A stretch of DNA of 45,338 bases from an uncultured Pseudomonadales bacterium (GCA_937921865.1 CAKZWF010000032.1:1-45338), one strand, 5' to 3'; positions 25,482 to 34,678 are shown, counted from the stretch's first letter. Made by a program: numbers and translations. Notes: generated by a model not told the origin, from the letters alone.

Positions 25482-25856
25482 TTAACCAGCAAAAACCTTC
25501 TTTGCGAGCGCAGTGTCTGCATACTCGGTGATATGCTGAATTAGACCATCTTTTACCTTATAGACTTGACAGTAAGTGTTGTTATACGGCTTACCGGTTT
25601 TGGTCATTCTGTCTTTGGCATAGGACTCAACGACCACGTAGTCTCCCTGTGCAACGATATTCGTGATTACTGAGTTCCCCATGCTTTCCATGAGGTTATC
25701 CGTTGGAGCCAGTAGTTTGGCGTATATATCCTGCTTGCCCTCATAGGTACCGAAACCCGGGATTACCCAGACAGCGTCTTCTGCCAGAAATTCCATGACA
25801 TTCAGACCACTGGCTACTAACTTCTTAACGAGTTCTATGTTTTCTTCAGTCGACAT
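25482..25856 (-). CDS. NTF2/SnoaL-like small protein
   Basis: A 124-residue protein with the cone-shaped NTF2-like (ketosteroid isomerase/SnoaL) pattern: an N-terminal helix, F-L-A-E-D-A-V-W-V-I-P-G-F-G-T-Y-E-G, later strands V-V-V-E-S-Y-A-K-D-R and Y-C-Q-V-Y-K-V-K-D-G-L-I, and a C-terminal helix. Length is standard. Members may be isomerases, cyclases or hydrolases, or simply bind ligands. GCGGGA precedes the start weakly. It lies just upstream of the P450 on other annotation logic: both are minus-strand, with the P450 transcribed first and 129 bases between them, containing a 31-bp repeat. The substrate is unknown. Confidence 0.8.
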   Translation of the reverse strand: MSTEENIELVKKLVASGLNVMEFLAEDAVWVIPGFGTYEGKQDIYAKLLAPTDNLMESMGNSVITNIVAQGDYVVVESYAKDRMTKTGKPYNNTYCQVYKVKDGLIQHITEYADTALAKKVFAG

Positions 25857-25889
25857 GGTCGCTCCCTGCGGGTGGCAAATTCTCAGTCA

Positions 25890-25920
25890 GGTACTGACAA
25901 ATTAAACGGTTCACTGGCAG
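25890..25920 (+). repeat. 31-bp interspersed element, copy A
   Basis: Begins GGTACTGACAAATTA. It carries CTGACA at 25894 and CTGGCA at 25914, half-sites exactly 20 bases apart. It matches copies at 27358 (24 of 31 bases) and 45058 (25 of 31). It lies in the gap between the P450 and NTF2-like genes. Confidence 0.65.
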
Positions 25921-25985
25921 CATATCGAGCTGATCAACATCTATAAGCGCCATCGATTCCCACCAACTGTCACGCCTGTCCTGAA

Positions 25986-27260
25986 TCAGGTACTTAGCTT
26001 AAGGGCGTCCACACCCCTGAAGAATGGATTGTTGCCCCACACCGGCGTTTCAGCCAGCTCAAGATGATCGTAACGCGCCAGGATCTCCTCGAAGGCAACT
26101 CTCGCCTCCATGCGTGCCAGCGACGCACCGATACACAAATGTATACCGTAACCGAAGGAGACCTGCTTCGGATTCTCCCGGTCGATGTGGAACTCTTCCG
26201 GCGAGTCATTAATGCTGGGGTCTCTGTTGGCGCCCGGTATCGAAACAAAAACCAGCTGCCCTTTCTTCAAAGCAGTCCCATGAAAATCCACATCCTCCAA
26301 CACGAACCGGCGCGTTGCCTGAACCGGGGGCTCGAACCTGAGCATCTCTTCGATGGCCTGGGGAATCATGTCAGGATTGGTCCGTAACTGCTCGAACTGG
26401 TCGGGGTGTTGCATCAGAAGGTACAGTCCGTTGCCGATCAGCCGCGTCGTTGTTTCGTGACCGGCGACCAGTAACAGGAGGCAGGTATTGTAGAGTTCGT
26501 TTCCGGACAACTTGTCGCCTTCCTCCTCTGCGCTGATGAGGCGAGAGATCATATCGTCCCCGGGATTCTCAGCTTTGGCTTCGGACACCTGCCGGAAGTA
26601 GTCGATCAGCGCATAGTTAGCTTTGAGCGACCTTTCCAGCTTGTCAGCATCCGCCGTCCCGGTACCGAGCATCAGTTCTTCTGACCAGTGCGCAAACTGG
26701 TCGTGATCTTCTTTGGGCAATCCAAGCATTTCGGCAATTACAATTGCGGGCAGTGGTTTTGCTAACGAATCCACAAAGTCGACAATTTTCTCGTTGCCAC
26801 TGGCATCAAGGCACCCGCGGACAATCTCCCGGATGCGAGGTTCCAGTGATTGGATAAATTTGTGTAAAAATCCCTGTTGCGCAAGTTTCCGGACCCGGGT
26901 GTGGTCTGGTGGGTCCAGGTCCAGCATGCTGGGATTATCAAAAAGTTCCCGTCGCCGCGGACTCATATACTTTGTTACCCGTTCATACCGTTTGGGATGC
27001 TGGCGGACATCGGCACCAAAGCGTTTGTCGCGCAGAATTTCCTGCACCCAGTCAAACCGGGATACCCAGTAGGCCTGCCAGGTGGGGGAATAATGGATCG
27101 GCCGAAGTTCCCTCATCCTGTTGTGTACTGGATAGGGATTTGAGGTCACTGATTTGTCGTACGGATTAAACGCTACACCGTGTTGCAGGCCCTCAATCGC
27201 TGACCTGCCATGGACATAGGCCTTTCCTACCGCCAGCTGGATTCGTTGCCGAATATGCAT
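25986..27260 (-). CDS. Cytochrome P450
   Basis: A 424-residue soluble bacterial-type P450 without a membrane anchor. The heme-thiolate motif is F-G-Y-G-I-H-L-C-I-G with C376, the I-helix oxygen-binding motif is A-G-H-E-T-T, and the K-helix E-x-x-R is E-M-L-R followed by F-E-P-P-V-Q-A-T-R. Family style is that of the CYP107/CYP109-like hydroxylases. It needs a ferredoxin and reductase, neither of which is next to it. It diverges from the PhyH dioxygenase (169-base gap with copy B of the 31-bp repeat) and lies upstream of the NTF2-like gene. The substrate is unknown. Confidence 0.93.
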   Translation of the reverse strand: MHIRQRIQLAVGKAYVHGRSAIEGLQHGVAFNPYDKSVTSNPYPVHNRMRELRPIHYSPTWQAYWVSRFDWVQEILRDKRFGADVRQHPKRYERVTKYMSPRRRELFDNPSMLDLDPPDHTRVRKLAQQGFLHKFIQSLEPRIREIVRGCLDASGNEKIVDFVDSLAKPLPAIVIAEMLGLPKEDHDQFAHWSEELMLGTGTADADKLERSLKANYALIDYFRQVSEAKAENPGDDMISRLISAEEEGDKLSGNELYNTCLLLLVAGHETTTRLIGNGLYLLMQHPDQFEQLRTNPDMIPQAIEEMLRFEPPVQATRRFVLEDVDFHGTALKKGQLVFVSIPGANRDPSINDSPEEFHIDRENPKQVSFGYGIHLCIGASLARMEARVAFEEILARYDHLELAETPVWGNNPFFRGVDALKLST

Positions 27261-27357
27261 GTGGAACCCTCTCTAAATCAGTTTACCCACTGTGACATGA
27301 ACAAAATCTGCTATCGCAATATAGACGAGAAGGCAGCGACTATGAAATCTCCGGTCT

Positions 27358-27388
27358 GGCACTGACAAATCAAGCGGTGCTCTGACTG
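27358..27388 (+). repeat. 31-bp interspersed element, copy B
   Basis: Begins GGCACTGACAAATCA. It has CTGACA at 27362 and CTGACT at 27382, 20 bases apart. It lies in the divergent gap between the P450 and PhyH genes, 41 bases before the PhyH ATG. It matches copy C at 26 of 31 bases. Confidence 0.65.
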
Positions 27389-27429
27389 TATGCTGATATA
27401 TTCACCAGCCCACATCTAAAGAAGAGTCC

Positions 27430-28197
27430 ATGGTGCCAAGTAAACTCAATGCAGACCAGGTAGCACAGTTTCACCAGCAGGGTTTTCTGGGGCCCTTCGA
27501 AGCCATGTCCGTTGAATCCATGAATAGTCTAAGAGGCGCGGTGACGGAATTGCTGCAAACGAAGCCGAATCCTTATCCTGAAGAAGGCTGGCATGCGAGC
27601 CTTATTCCACGACATCACAACCGGTTTCTTGATTCAGCCCTTGCTTATCGCTTATCGACACTACCGGAAATGGTGTCCAGAATGACCAGCATTGTTGGTG
27701 AAGATCTTCTGCTGTGGCGAGCGCACTTTTTTGACAAGGGACCTGGTGCAAAAGAAATACCCTGGCACCAGGACTACAATTACTGGCCCTTGGAACCACC
27801 TGTGATCATATCGGCCTGGCTGGCCATCGATCGCGTCACGCGTGAAAATGCCTGCATGCAGTTTATTCCCGGTTCACACCGGAAATTATTACCCCACATA
27901 AAAGCGACACCAGATATGGCGTTTCTCGAAATGGCTGACCCCGCTCATGTCGACACGAGTCTTGCCATCGATATAGAACTTGAACCCGGCCAGTTCATTT
28001 TGTTTAACGAACGGCTGTTGCACCATTCTGAGGTCAATACCTCAAACCTGCAGCGGTGTGGATTGTCGATTCGGCTTATCCCACCTATTGTGCGCGTCTT
28101 AAAGTACGACTCGCAAAATCACGTCCTGCCCATCGTCAGCGGGCAAGACCGAATGGGTTTTAATCAAACCAACGTCATTCCGCCACAAGACGACTGA
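27430..28197 (+). CDS. Phytanoyl-CoA dioxygenase (PhyH) family protein
   Basis: A 255-residue Fe(II)/2-oxoglutarate-dependent oxygenase. The iron facial triad is H-x-D in P-W-H-Q-D-Y-N-Y-W plus the distal His in L-L-H-H-S-E-V-N; an Arg in L-S-I-R-L-I-P would bind 2-oxoglutarate. The F-I-P-G-S-H motif is characteristic of PhyH. Members hydroxylate varied small molecules, so the substrate cannot be named. A GAAGAG stretch precedes the ATG. The 3' end overlaps the convergent SGNH hydrolase by 23 bases. Confidence 0.92.
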   Translation: MVPSKLNADQVAQFHQQGFLGPFEAMSVESMNSLRGAVTELLQTKPNPYPEEGWHASLIPRHHNRFLDSALAYRLSTLPEMVSRMTSIVGEDLLLWRAHFFDKGPGAKEIPWHQDYNYWPLEPPVIISAWLAIDRVTRENACMQFIPGSHRKLLPHIKATPDMAFLEMADPAHVDTSLAIDIELEPGQFILFNERLLHHSEVNTSNLQRCGLSIRLIPPIVRVLKYDSQNHVLPIVSGQDRMGFNQTNVIPPQDD

Positions 28198-29338
28198 ACA
28201 GTCCGCTGCCAAACGCGATGTCAGCATAGCGCTCGCCGATGCGAACATAACCCGATGCGTTTGGATGCAGGTCATCGGGCAGGTCGTGCTGGTCGTCGGC
28301 TGCGAACAAAGCAAGCCCATCCACATATCCCAGTGCAGCGTCGCCTGCTGCCTGGCGAGCTACCACAAGGTCGCTGATGATTGTGCGCATTTGTGTCAGT
28401 GATAATGAATTCTGGCGTACTTCTTCATGCCCCTGGATCGCCTCAAAGACGAGCCGTTTCTGCCCTTCTACTTCTTTAATAGAGGCACTGGTCGGGCCAG
28501 GCGCGTTTTCGCTGAAAGGGCAGAAAATTGGCGATATCAGAATGATCGGAGTGTCAGCGTGACCTTCTCGAATTGTATCTAAGAAACCATGCAGCGCCGA
28601 GGCAAACGCGCGTCTGCCAAGTGAGTTCTGATTGACGATGTTGATCCCTACTTTCAGGCTGATGTAGTCAGCCGGTAAGTCACGAATTGTCTGTGCAACA
28701 AATTGATCTAAATGACACTGACCACCAAAGCCAAGGCTTGTGAGTGAGACGTTGCCTTTGCGCGCCGCAATCGCCGGCCAGGTTTGTGTTGGAGAGAATG
28801 CTTCCGAACACTGGCTGATCGAACTGCCGTAATGAATCCACCTCGGCAGTTGCTCAACGACAGATTCAAAGCTGGCACCGGCATCAATTCGTAAACCGCG
28901 AACCTCAGCCACTGCATTCACCGGCAACCACAACGCAATGCGCTTTAATCCATTTTCAAGCCCGGAAAACCTGAAACAAACAGCAGGCCCGGGTTCTCTA
29001 TGCATTTCGTTAATAGTAATCATGCGAAGCAGATCACCTGTCGCATGTGACTGGGATTGCACACACTCACCGTCCACTGTCAGGTCAACGGTTGCGTCAG
29101 GTATCTTTCGCCCTGCCAGGATGAGTGACAGGTGAACATCAAGCTCAACCCGGGTGGTATCACTTAAAAACTCAATACGGATGCCTGATGGTGTTGCGAT
29201 CACTCGCTGCATCTCTTCAGGTACGCGTAACCTGGTGGAAGCAGGCAGCCGCCGCGGGATTATTCCAGCCTCTGTCTTATCAAAGTCAAAAGCCCCCACG
29301 AACTGAGATGCTGCAGCTTGTAGATCTATAGTCTGCAT
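28175..29338 (-). CDS. SGNH/GDSL-type hydrolase with N-terminal beta domain
   Basis: A 387-residue esterase-like protein. ATG 29338 is chosen because AAGGA sits 7 bases upstream; the frame is open to 29458. Residues 1-165 form a beta-rich accessory domain. The catalytic domain begins with I-H-Y-G-S-S-I-S (block I Ser), followed by G-F-G-G-Q (block II Gly), V-G-I-N-I-V-N (block III Asn) and D-D-L-H-P-N-A-S-G (block V Asp and His). No signal peptide is seen. Likely hydrolyses an ester or acetyl group; substrate unknown. It follows the DsbA-like gene by 16 bases, so the two are probably co-transcribed. Confidence 0.85.
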   Translation of the reverse strand: MQTIDLQAAASQFVGAFDFDKTEAGIIPRRLPASTRLRVPEEMQRVIATPSGIRIEFLSDTTRVELDVHLSLILAGRKIPDATVDLTVDGECVQSQSHATGDLLRMITINEMHREPGPAVCFRFSGLENGLKRIALWLPVNAVAEVRGLRIDAGASFESVVEQLPRWIHYGSSISQCSEAFSPTQTWPAIAARKGNVSLTSLGFGGQCHLDQFVAQTIRDLPADYISLKVGINIVNQNSLGRRAFASALHGFLDTIREGHADTPIILISPIFCPFSENAPGPTSASIKEVEGQKRLVFEAIQGHEEVRQNSLSLTQMRTIISDLVVARQAAGDAALGYVDGLALFAADDQHDLPDDLHPNASGYVRIGERYADIAFGSGLFSRLVAE

Positions 29339-29354
29339 CAGATATCCTTGGGGA

Positions 29355-30269
29355 CTAGCCAGCTTCCATGCGCCTATCCCAGTAAGCTGCCTCTGTGTCA
29401 TCAAGCCAGACATCTGCACCACCACCTTCAACGCGGCGCCCACTCTTCGGATCCTCAATTGACGAACCGCAGACTACCTCGAATTCTTTCGACGTCATGG
29501 TCGACCACCGTTCCAGTGCTTCCTCGGGAGTAGGGTCAGCTTGCGCTTGTTCGGTGATACCGGGGCAAACCGCTTCCAGGGCTTCTTCATATTCTGCGTA
29601 CGGACGATAGCCCGGAACCGTTCTTTCTCCTGCAGGACCTGTGAATATAAAGGTTGGCAGGTTGTAACGTTCGTGACCCTCTGAAACCATCATGCCGCCT
29701 TGAAGATGTTCCGTTTCCGCATCGGGCAGTCCTCTCACATAATCGTTAGGCTGGCGTGTTTCCTGCCAATCTGCAAGATAGGCAGCCTTGACCTCCTCTG
29801 ATTCAATATCACGTTCAAGCCTGTCGAAATCGAGACCTGGAAGACCTTCCAACGCCCTCTTCGTCTGATCAAGTGAATCAACCGGTGTGCCATACAGAAA
29901 TACCGACTCACGGAAGCGTCGCAACACTCGATCGGCCACATCAGAACCCTGACACTCCGCCGCCTTTACAACCAGACAGGGCGGATCTGTGGTGACTGCC
30001 ATATAACGAAGATCCTGCGGATACGGCATGCCGGTAATACCCGTTACCCGCTTCCAGACTTTCAGATAGGCTTGACCCGCCTTATAGGGGTCCCAGGGCT
30101 GGAACGCTTTGACCGTTGAGTTATCACCACAAAGCCCTGCCATCACGACCCGCCACTTGAGCTTTTCGCCAAAACGCGAGAGCAGACGGCGTTTATAGGG
30201 CTCTGTTCCCCAGGCGATGGAACATAGAGGGTCTGTATATTCCACAACTTCAATCATTTGATCACTCAT
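29355..30269 (-). CDS. DsbA-like thioredoxin-fold protein with degenerate active site
   Basis: A 304-residue DsbA-family protein related to the YjbH/SpxH and FrnE-type branch. The N-terminal thioredoxin strand leads into D-P-L-C-S-I-A-W-G, where C-x-x-C is C-S-I-A; the resolving cysteine is missing. A helical insertion and a second half (L-P-T-F-I-F-T-G) complete the fold. The C-terminal 65 residues form an extra acidic tail. ATG 30269 has AGGAG 8 bases upstream; the frame is open to a TTG at 30308. No signal peptide, so cytoplasmic. It could be an adaptor or an isomerase-like protein rather than a disulfide exchanger (inference). Confidence 0.82.
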   Translation of the reverse strand: MSDQMIEVVEYTDPLCSIAWGTEPYKRRLLSRFGEKLKWRVVMAGLCGDNSTVKAFQPWDPYKAGQAYLKVWKRVTGITGMPYPQDLRYMAVTTDPPCLVVKAAECQGSDVADRVLRRFRESVFLYGTPVDSLDQTKRALEGLPGLDFDRLERDIESEEVKAAYLADWQETRQPNDYVRGLPDAETEHLQGGMMVSEGHERYNLPTFIFTGPAGERTVPGYRPYAEYEEALEAVCPGITEQAQADPTPEEALERWSTMTSKEFEVVCGSSIEDPKSGRRVEGGGADVWLDDTEAAYWDRRMEAG

Positions 30270-30394
30270 ACATCTAGCTCCTGGCAATTGGCTGAAACCG
30301 AATTCCAAGCACCAACAATATCAGGAGTGGAGTTAGTCCGCCGAAGGCCATTCTGGCGATGAACGCCAAGGTGAAAAAACCGGGCAGCCAGCAA

Positions 30395-30997
30395 TCAGGT
30401 CTTCCCTAGAATTGTAAGTATGGCGGCGTCGGCAAATCGTCGAAGTGAGGTTTTTGACTCTCCAGCCCGAGCCCTTATCGCTAGACTGTGCAACACGGCC
30501 TGTATGAGCTTGCTCAACGACTTAGCGTCCACAATCGCAGATAACTGCCCTTGATCGACGGCCAGCTCAACGCGTTTAAGTATGCGTCTATCTAACTGCT
30601 CAATGACTTCCAGCAAATCAGACTGTACATCCAGATGCGTTATCGAAGCTGCGGGTGCTGTGCACATAACCATACAACCCAGTGCGGCCTCGCCAGATGA
30701 ATAGACCTCTAAAGCGGCCCTATAGAATCTTCTGAGCCCTTCTCGGAAGTCGGTTTCCTGCAAAACCGTGTGATTGAATCCTTCCTCCATTTGCCTGGTG
30801 AATTGCGCCAACGCTAATCGATAGACGGCCTCCTTGTCTCCAAAGGCTCGGTAAATGCTGGGCCGATTCATACCCATGGCGGCAGATAGGTCATCCAGAG
30901 ATGTGCCACTAAAGCCTTGCGCCCAAAATACACCTCCGGCCGCCTGTAAAGCCGTTTGAGGGTCGTATTTTTTAGGGCGGCCGCGCTGTGTGCTCAT
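30395..30997 (-). CDS. TetR/AcrR-family regulator
   Basis: A 200-residue TetR-type repressor with a basic start (R-G-R-P-K-K-Y) and the helix-turn-helix at about residues 25-55: T-S-L-D-D-L-S-A-A-M-G-M-N-R-P-S-I-Y-R-A-F. The C-terminal region is a ligand-binding domain with a conserved G-C-M-V-M-C-T-A. It is divergent from the GST-HD pair, whose first gene starts 85 bases away. Two short AT-rich dyads in that gap are possible operators. It likely controls itself and the GST-HD unit (inference). Confidence 0.9.
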   Translation of the reverse strand: MSTQRGRPKKYDPQTALQAAGGVFWAQGFSGTSLDDLSAAMGMNRPSIYRAFGDKEAVYRLALAQFTRQMEEGFNHTVLQETDFREGLRRFYRAALEVYSSGEAALGCMVMCTAPAASITHLDVQSDLLEVIEQLDRRILKRVELAVDQGQLSAIVDAKSLSKLIQAVLHSLAIRARAGESKTSLRRFADAAILTILGKT

Positions 30998-31007
30998 GTA
31001 TATATAC
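30998..31007. promoter_or_regulatory. Candidate operator GTATATATAC
   Basis: A 10-bp palindrome directly before the TetR start codon on its minus strand, in the gap with the GST gene. Too simple to be firm; listed because it sits where TetR autoregulatory sites lie. Confidence 0.3.
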
Positions 31008-31035
31008 CATTTCGCATATTATTTGTTGATTCCTT

Positions 31036-31046
31036 GAATAATATTC
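31036..31046. promoter_or_regulatory. Candidate operator GAATAATATTC
   Basis: An 11-bp inverted repeat (arms GAATA/TATTC) midway between TetR and GST, 37 bases before the GST ATG. A second candidate for TetR binding. Confidence 0.35.
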
Positions 31047-31082
31047 GAGATAGTACATAAATAGTCCGAACGGGTCACCTTC

Positions 31083-32003
31083 ATGCCGAAAATGGAATCC
31101 CCCAAAAGTCCGCTCGTTGCGCAGATTCAAGGCTTGCACCTTTTTCATTTCGACGGTGCACCCTGTGCACAGCGGGTTCGCTTTGCGCTTGGAGAAAAAG
31201 GTCTCGCCAGAGGCAGGGAAGAAAAGTTCGATTCGGCAACGCCTTCAGCGGTGAGCGGTGAACCCGGACACTGGGTGAGCCGCATCGTTTCCTTAGTTAA
31301 AAAAGACCATATGACTCCTGCTTACGCAGCCATTCACCCAAACATGGTTGTGCCCGCGCTCGTGCACGATGGCGATCTTTACCTGGAGTCCTTGGACATT
31401 ATTGAATACCTCGACGACACATTTGGCGGCAATCCGCTCATTCCAGGAGCGCCCGAGCTCCGAGCGGCCACCATGAGTCGGGTCGAACAAGCCAAGGAGT
31501 TGCACAAGTCAATTCGCTACGTCACGTTCTACTGGGGACTCGGCCGGTTGGCAATGCTGAATCCCAAAGAGCGCGTCGAACTGGCGACGTTGGCCCAACA
31601 AGGCAACGATGGCGAGAACCTCGTTGACTTTTACGAAGGCTACAGTAATCGCACGATCCCCGAGTCTGTCTATCAAGACCACCTCGCCAAACTCTATGCG
31701 GCGTTTTGTGATTTGAACTTAGAGCTCAGAGACGGTCGACAGTTTCTCATGTCAGATGAGCTTTCAATCGCCGATGCGTTCTGGTCTATGAAAATTCTCC
31801 GACTACTCGAATGTGGCTATCCAGTGCGAGAGCATCATCCGGAGCTGTTTGCGTGGTATCAGAGAATCTATCAAAGGCCATCGTTTCAGAACGAAGTCAT
31901 GGGTAACAATCGTCTGACCAATCGCGCATTTCGCGCCAAAGCGAGTATCGAAAATCTGTTTGGTAAAGGCCTGAAACAAGCGGTTAGTGCGCTGGCAGCC
32001 TGA
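31083..32003 (+). CDS. Glutathione S-transferase family protein
   Basis: A 306-residue protein with an N-terminal thioredoxin-fold GST domain: L-H-L-F-H-F-D-G-A-P-C-A-Q-R-V-R-F-A-L opens it, V-V-P-A-L-V-H-D-G gives the cis-Pro glutathione contact, and E-S-L-D-I-I-E-Y-L-D matches the E-S-x-x-I motif. An insertion of about 40 residues separates the first strands. The C-terminal domain is helical, with the D-x-x-x-A-D-A-F-W motif near 230. No good Shine-Dalgarno is seen; Met4 (31092) is an alternative start. It leads a GST-HD pair (5-base gap) divergent from TetR, suggesting detoxification or lipid-derived electrophile metabolism (inference). Confidence 0.87.
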   Translation: MPKMESPKSPLVAQIQGLHLFHFDGAPCAQRVRFALGEKGLARGREEKFDSATPSAVSGEPGHWVSRIVSLVKKDHMTPAYAAIHPNMVVPALVHDGDLYLESLDIIEYLDDTFGGNPLIPGAPELRAATMSRVEQAKELHKSIRYVTFYWGLGRLAMLNPKERVELATLAQQGNDGENLVDFYEGYSNRTIPESVYQDHLAKLYAAFCDLNLELRDGRQFLMSDELSIADAFWSMKILRLLECGYPVREHHPELFAWYQRIYQRPSFQNEVMGNNRLTNRAFRAKASIENLFGKGLKQAVSALAA

Positions 32004-32008
32004 AGGAG

Positions 32009-32746
32009 ATGAACAAGAACAACACCACGAATCTCGTCAGCGACCCCGGTCGACCATCTAAACCGGTGCTCGCAGGTCGACTTGTCCGTTCTGAGATTCG
32101 CGCTGGATTGCAGCGTTTATCGCGGAAGATGGGGTTTCGAAAGCTGTATGAGGCGGTCCCAGAGAACTGGGCGATCCCCGATAGTGCATTCGCCATGCAG
32201 GCAATCGACCTCGCGAATGCGTTGTGCCCTGAGTTCATGGTTAGACACTGTTATAGGGCGTATTGTTTCGGCGCAATCCTCGCGGCGCGCAACAAAATGA
32301 GCCTCGATAGAGAGACCTTTTTCGTCGCAGCCATGCTGCACGATCTAGGGCTGTGCGAAGCCCACGCTGAGGATCCTGGTTCATTCGAATGGGTCGGCGC
32401 CAGGCTTGCGCACACCATGTGCCTGAATGCTGAACAAACAGAAATCAGAGCGGCAACCGTACACAATGCAATTGCGCTTCATACCTCAGTCGGCATAGTC
32501 GAAGGCTTGCAGCCAGAAATCTCGCTGCTTCATTTCGGAACCGGTATGGATTTGTTTGGCACCCGTCTTGATGAAGTACCTGAAGATGCTCTGGATATGG
32601 TTCTGACGGACTATCCTCGAACACATTTCAAAGCTGAATTCTCGCCATGCCTACATCATCAAGCACAGCAAAAACCGGCAAGCCAAATTGCGGGCGCCGT
32701 TGGGGTTGGCATTATTGACAGGATAAAGGAGCAGTTAGCGGGTTAA
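32009..32746 (+). CDS. HD-domain protein (cyanamide hydratase-like)
   Basis: A 245-residue metal-dependent HD-domain protein. The H...HD...D metal set is visible: His in V-R-H-C-Y-R-A-Y, H-D in A-A-M-L-H-D-L-G-L and Asp in T-G-M-D-L-F-G, at spacings typical of HD hydrolases similar to cyanamide hydratase-type proteins. Further histidines (T-V-H-N-A-I-A-L-H-T) lie between. GGAG lies only just before the ATG, an unusually short spacing; coupling to the GST gene 5 bases upstream may aid translation. No fused effector domain, so it is not a cyclic-di-GMP enzyme. Substrate unknown. Confidence 0.82.
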   Translation: MNKNNTTNLVSDPGRPSKPVLAGRLVRSEIRAGLQRLSRKMGFRKLYEAVPENWAIPDSAFAMQAIDLANALCPEFMVRHCYRAYCFGAILAARNKMSLDRETFFVAAMLHDLGLCEAHAEDPGSFEWVGARLAHTMCLNAEQTEIRAATVHNAIALHTSVGIVEGLQPEISLLHFGTGMDLFGTRLDEVPEDALDMVLTDYPRTHFKAEFSPCLHHQAQQKPASQIAGAVGVGIIDRIKEQLAG

Positions 32747-32953
32747 GGCGGATAAACTGGTGCCGTGCATTTTCGTGAACTTAGCTCAGACTTACCCAAG
32801 ATCCTAAATCAACGATAAATCTCAGTTATAGGCGTAGGAGCACCTAAGGGTGGCTGACGCATGAACCTGGCTCAGGAACTCTAAAAGAAAACAAGTTCAC
32901 AAATACACAAGGCACCACCAGTCCAGTTTTGCTGACCTGCCAGCAGCTCCACC

Positions 32954-34678
32954 TTAGGTGATACTGCTGTGCGGAAAGGCGGTATCTATGACCTCGATCA
33001 CCCGGCCAATGGCTGGCGCGGCCTGTTGATAGCCATCCACATGGTTGCCAGCCTTGTCGAAATGCATGACTGGACCGTTCAGACCGTCATCAATGGACCA
33101 GGCGGGCCATGCGGGAACATTTTCGGACCCGTTCGGATCACCAGTCTTCACAAAGTCAGCAATGGCGCTGCGCATCGACCGGGCAAACTTCACCACCTCT
33201 GCGTTGGACTCGTTCAGAATCGTGCCGAACTTGAGTCCCATCTCCCAGCCATGAAAAGCATTCCTGTTGTTAAAGCCATCGAAGCGATAGACATACGTAT
33301 CTTCCCGGTGCATGGCCTGTCTTGCCGCCACCATCACAGTACTGGCGTTGAACGCGAGATCTGACGCAAGACGATTCCAGACATGCTGGGGTGAACCCTT
33401 CTCAGCGGCACCAGAGCCGTCCGCCTCAGCATCGTAGTAAGCGTTCACCAGATTTTCAGCCACCGCCCGACCACCGCCAAGAGGTTCTAACCGACCCCAG
33501 CCCATGAAAAACCAGTGTGCACGCCGAGCGGCGTCATCGAGGCTGTCCACTTTAGCTCCGTAGGTGAGGGGCGCTGTTATTTCAGAATCCGCCGGGTTGA
33601 CGCGAAATCCGGTCTCTTCCCGATTTGAGCCGACCAGTATCGAAATATGAGCCGCACCGCCATCAGCGATCAGATCGAGAGGATGGCCCGGCAGCAGTTC
33701 ACCATCCATCACAGGGTGGAATCCGGAGCCCAGCAGCGAATCACGTTCTTCGCCCGGGATCACATAATGAATGCCGTCAGCTTCGGCCGGTGTGTACCCG
33801 GTGCTGAGCTGAGGCAGGCTCGGCCCCTGCCAGCCAGGTGTGGTGTGCGCCACCGCGAAATCTTCATCCGGTGCTTCGTCCTTTATCCCTACCTGAGCTG
33901 CCACGAACTCCATACCGCTGAAACCGGCGAGATCTGTCGCGTTGGCGGAAGCGGCACCCAGAGCTCGGATAAATTGAGCGGTTCTGATCTTCGCCGTGCG
34001 TTCATCGTCCGTGCATTGCGCCACTGTGGACATGATCACAGCCCGGTGAAACAGTTTGTTAGCGATCGGCGACGCTACCAGACACGTCGAGCAACCTGCG
34101 CCCGCAGACTCACCACCAATGGTGACGCTGTCTGGATCTCCGCCAAAGCCGGCGATGTTTTCCTGAACCCACTCAAGTGCCCGAACCTGATCCCACAGCG
34201 CACAGTTCGGATCCCCATCGTCTGGCCACATGAAACCCAGCGCACCAAGTCGGTAATTGACGGTGACCACCACCATACCTTCCTGTGCCAACCTGGAGCC
34301 CTCGTAAGTGGGTTCCGATCCGCTGCCCGCCGTGTATGCACCGCCATGAATCCAGACGTATACGGGTAGAGGCGCCTTTGCGGAAGCTGCGTCAGGCACC
34401 CAGACGTTCAGATGCAGACAGTCTTCATCCAGCCCGCCAGGGTAAATGGCACTCACATCCACCCCTGGGAAGGTGGGCTGCAGAGAGCAGGCTCGGTACT
34501 GCGTGCAATCGAGCACCTCATCCCAGCCAGGGTGGGGAATCGATCGCTTCAGCCGCAGCTTGCCGGTGGGTGGCGCCGCAAACGGAATACCTCTAAAGAT
34601 GCGCAGTCCATCAGGGCTTACAGTCCCCTGAACGGCTCCCTGCGCGGTGTCTACGATGTCGCGTGCATGATCACTCAT
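32954..34678 (-). CDS. Type B carboxylesterase/lipase family protein
   Basis: A 574-residue alpha/beta-hydrolase of the type B carboxylesterase family. The oxyanion motif is W-I-H-G-G-A-Y, the nucleophile elbow is G-G-E-S-A-G-A, and the catalytic His lies in N-A-F-H-G-W-E; an acidic residue in N-R-E-E-T-G completes the set. Length is normal for the family. No signal peptide, so cytosolic. It diverges from the Baeyer-Villiger monooxygenase across a 304-base gap; an esterase next to a BVMO is a common pairing, since the BVMO makes esters from ketones that the esterase can open (inference for function here). Confidence 0.92.
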   Translation of the reverse strand: MSDHARDIVDTAQGAVQGTVSPDGLRIFRGIPFAAPPTGKLRLKRSIPHPGWDEVLDCTQYRACSLQPTFPGVDVSAIYPGGLDEDCLHLNVWVPDAASAKAPLPVYVWIHGGAYTAGSGSEPTYEGSRLAQEGMVVVTVNYRLGALGFMWPDDGDPNCALWDQVRALEWVQENIAGFGGDPDSVTIGGESAGAGCSTCLVASPIANKLFHRAVIMSTVAQCTDDERTAKIRTAQFIRALGAASANATDLAGFSGMEFVAAQVGIKDEAPDEDFAVAHTTPGWQGPSLPQLSTGYTPAEADGIHYVIPGEERDSLLGSGFHPVMDGELLPGHPLDLIADGGAAHISILVGSNREETGFRVNPADSEITAPLTYGAKVDSLDDAARRAHWFFMGWGRLEPLGGGRAVAENLVNAYYDAEADGSGAAEKGSPQHVWNRLASDLAFNASTVMVAARQAMHREDTYVYRFDGFNNRNAFHGWEMGLKFGTILNESNAEVVKFARSMRSAIADFVKTGDPNGSENVPAWPAWSIDDGLNGPVMHFDKAGNHVDGYQQAAPAIGRVIEVIDTAFPHSSIT

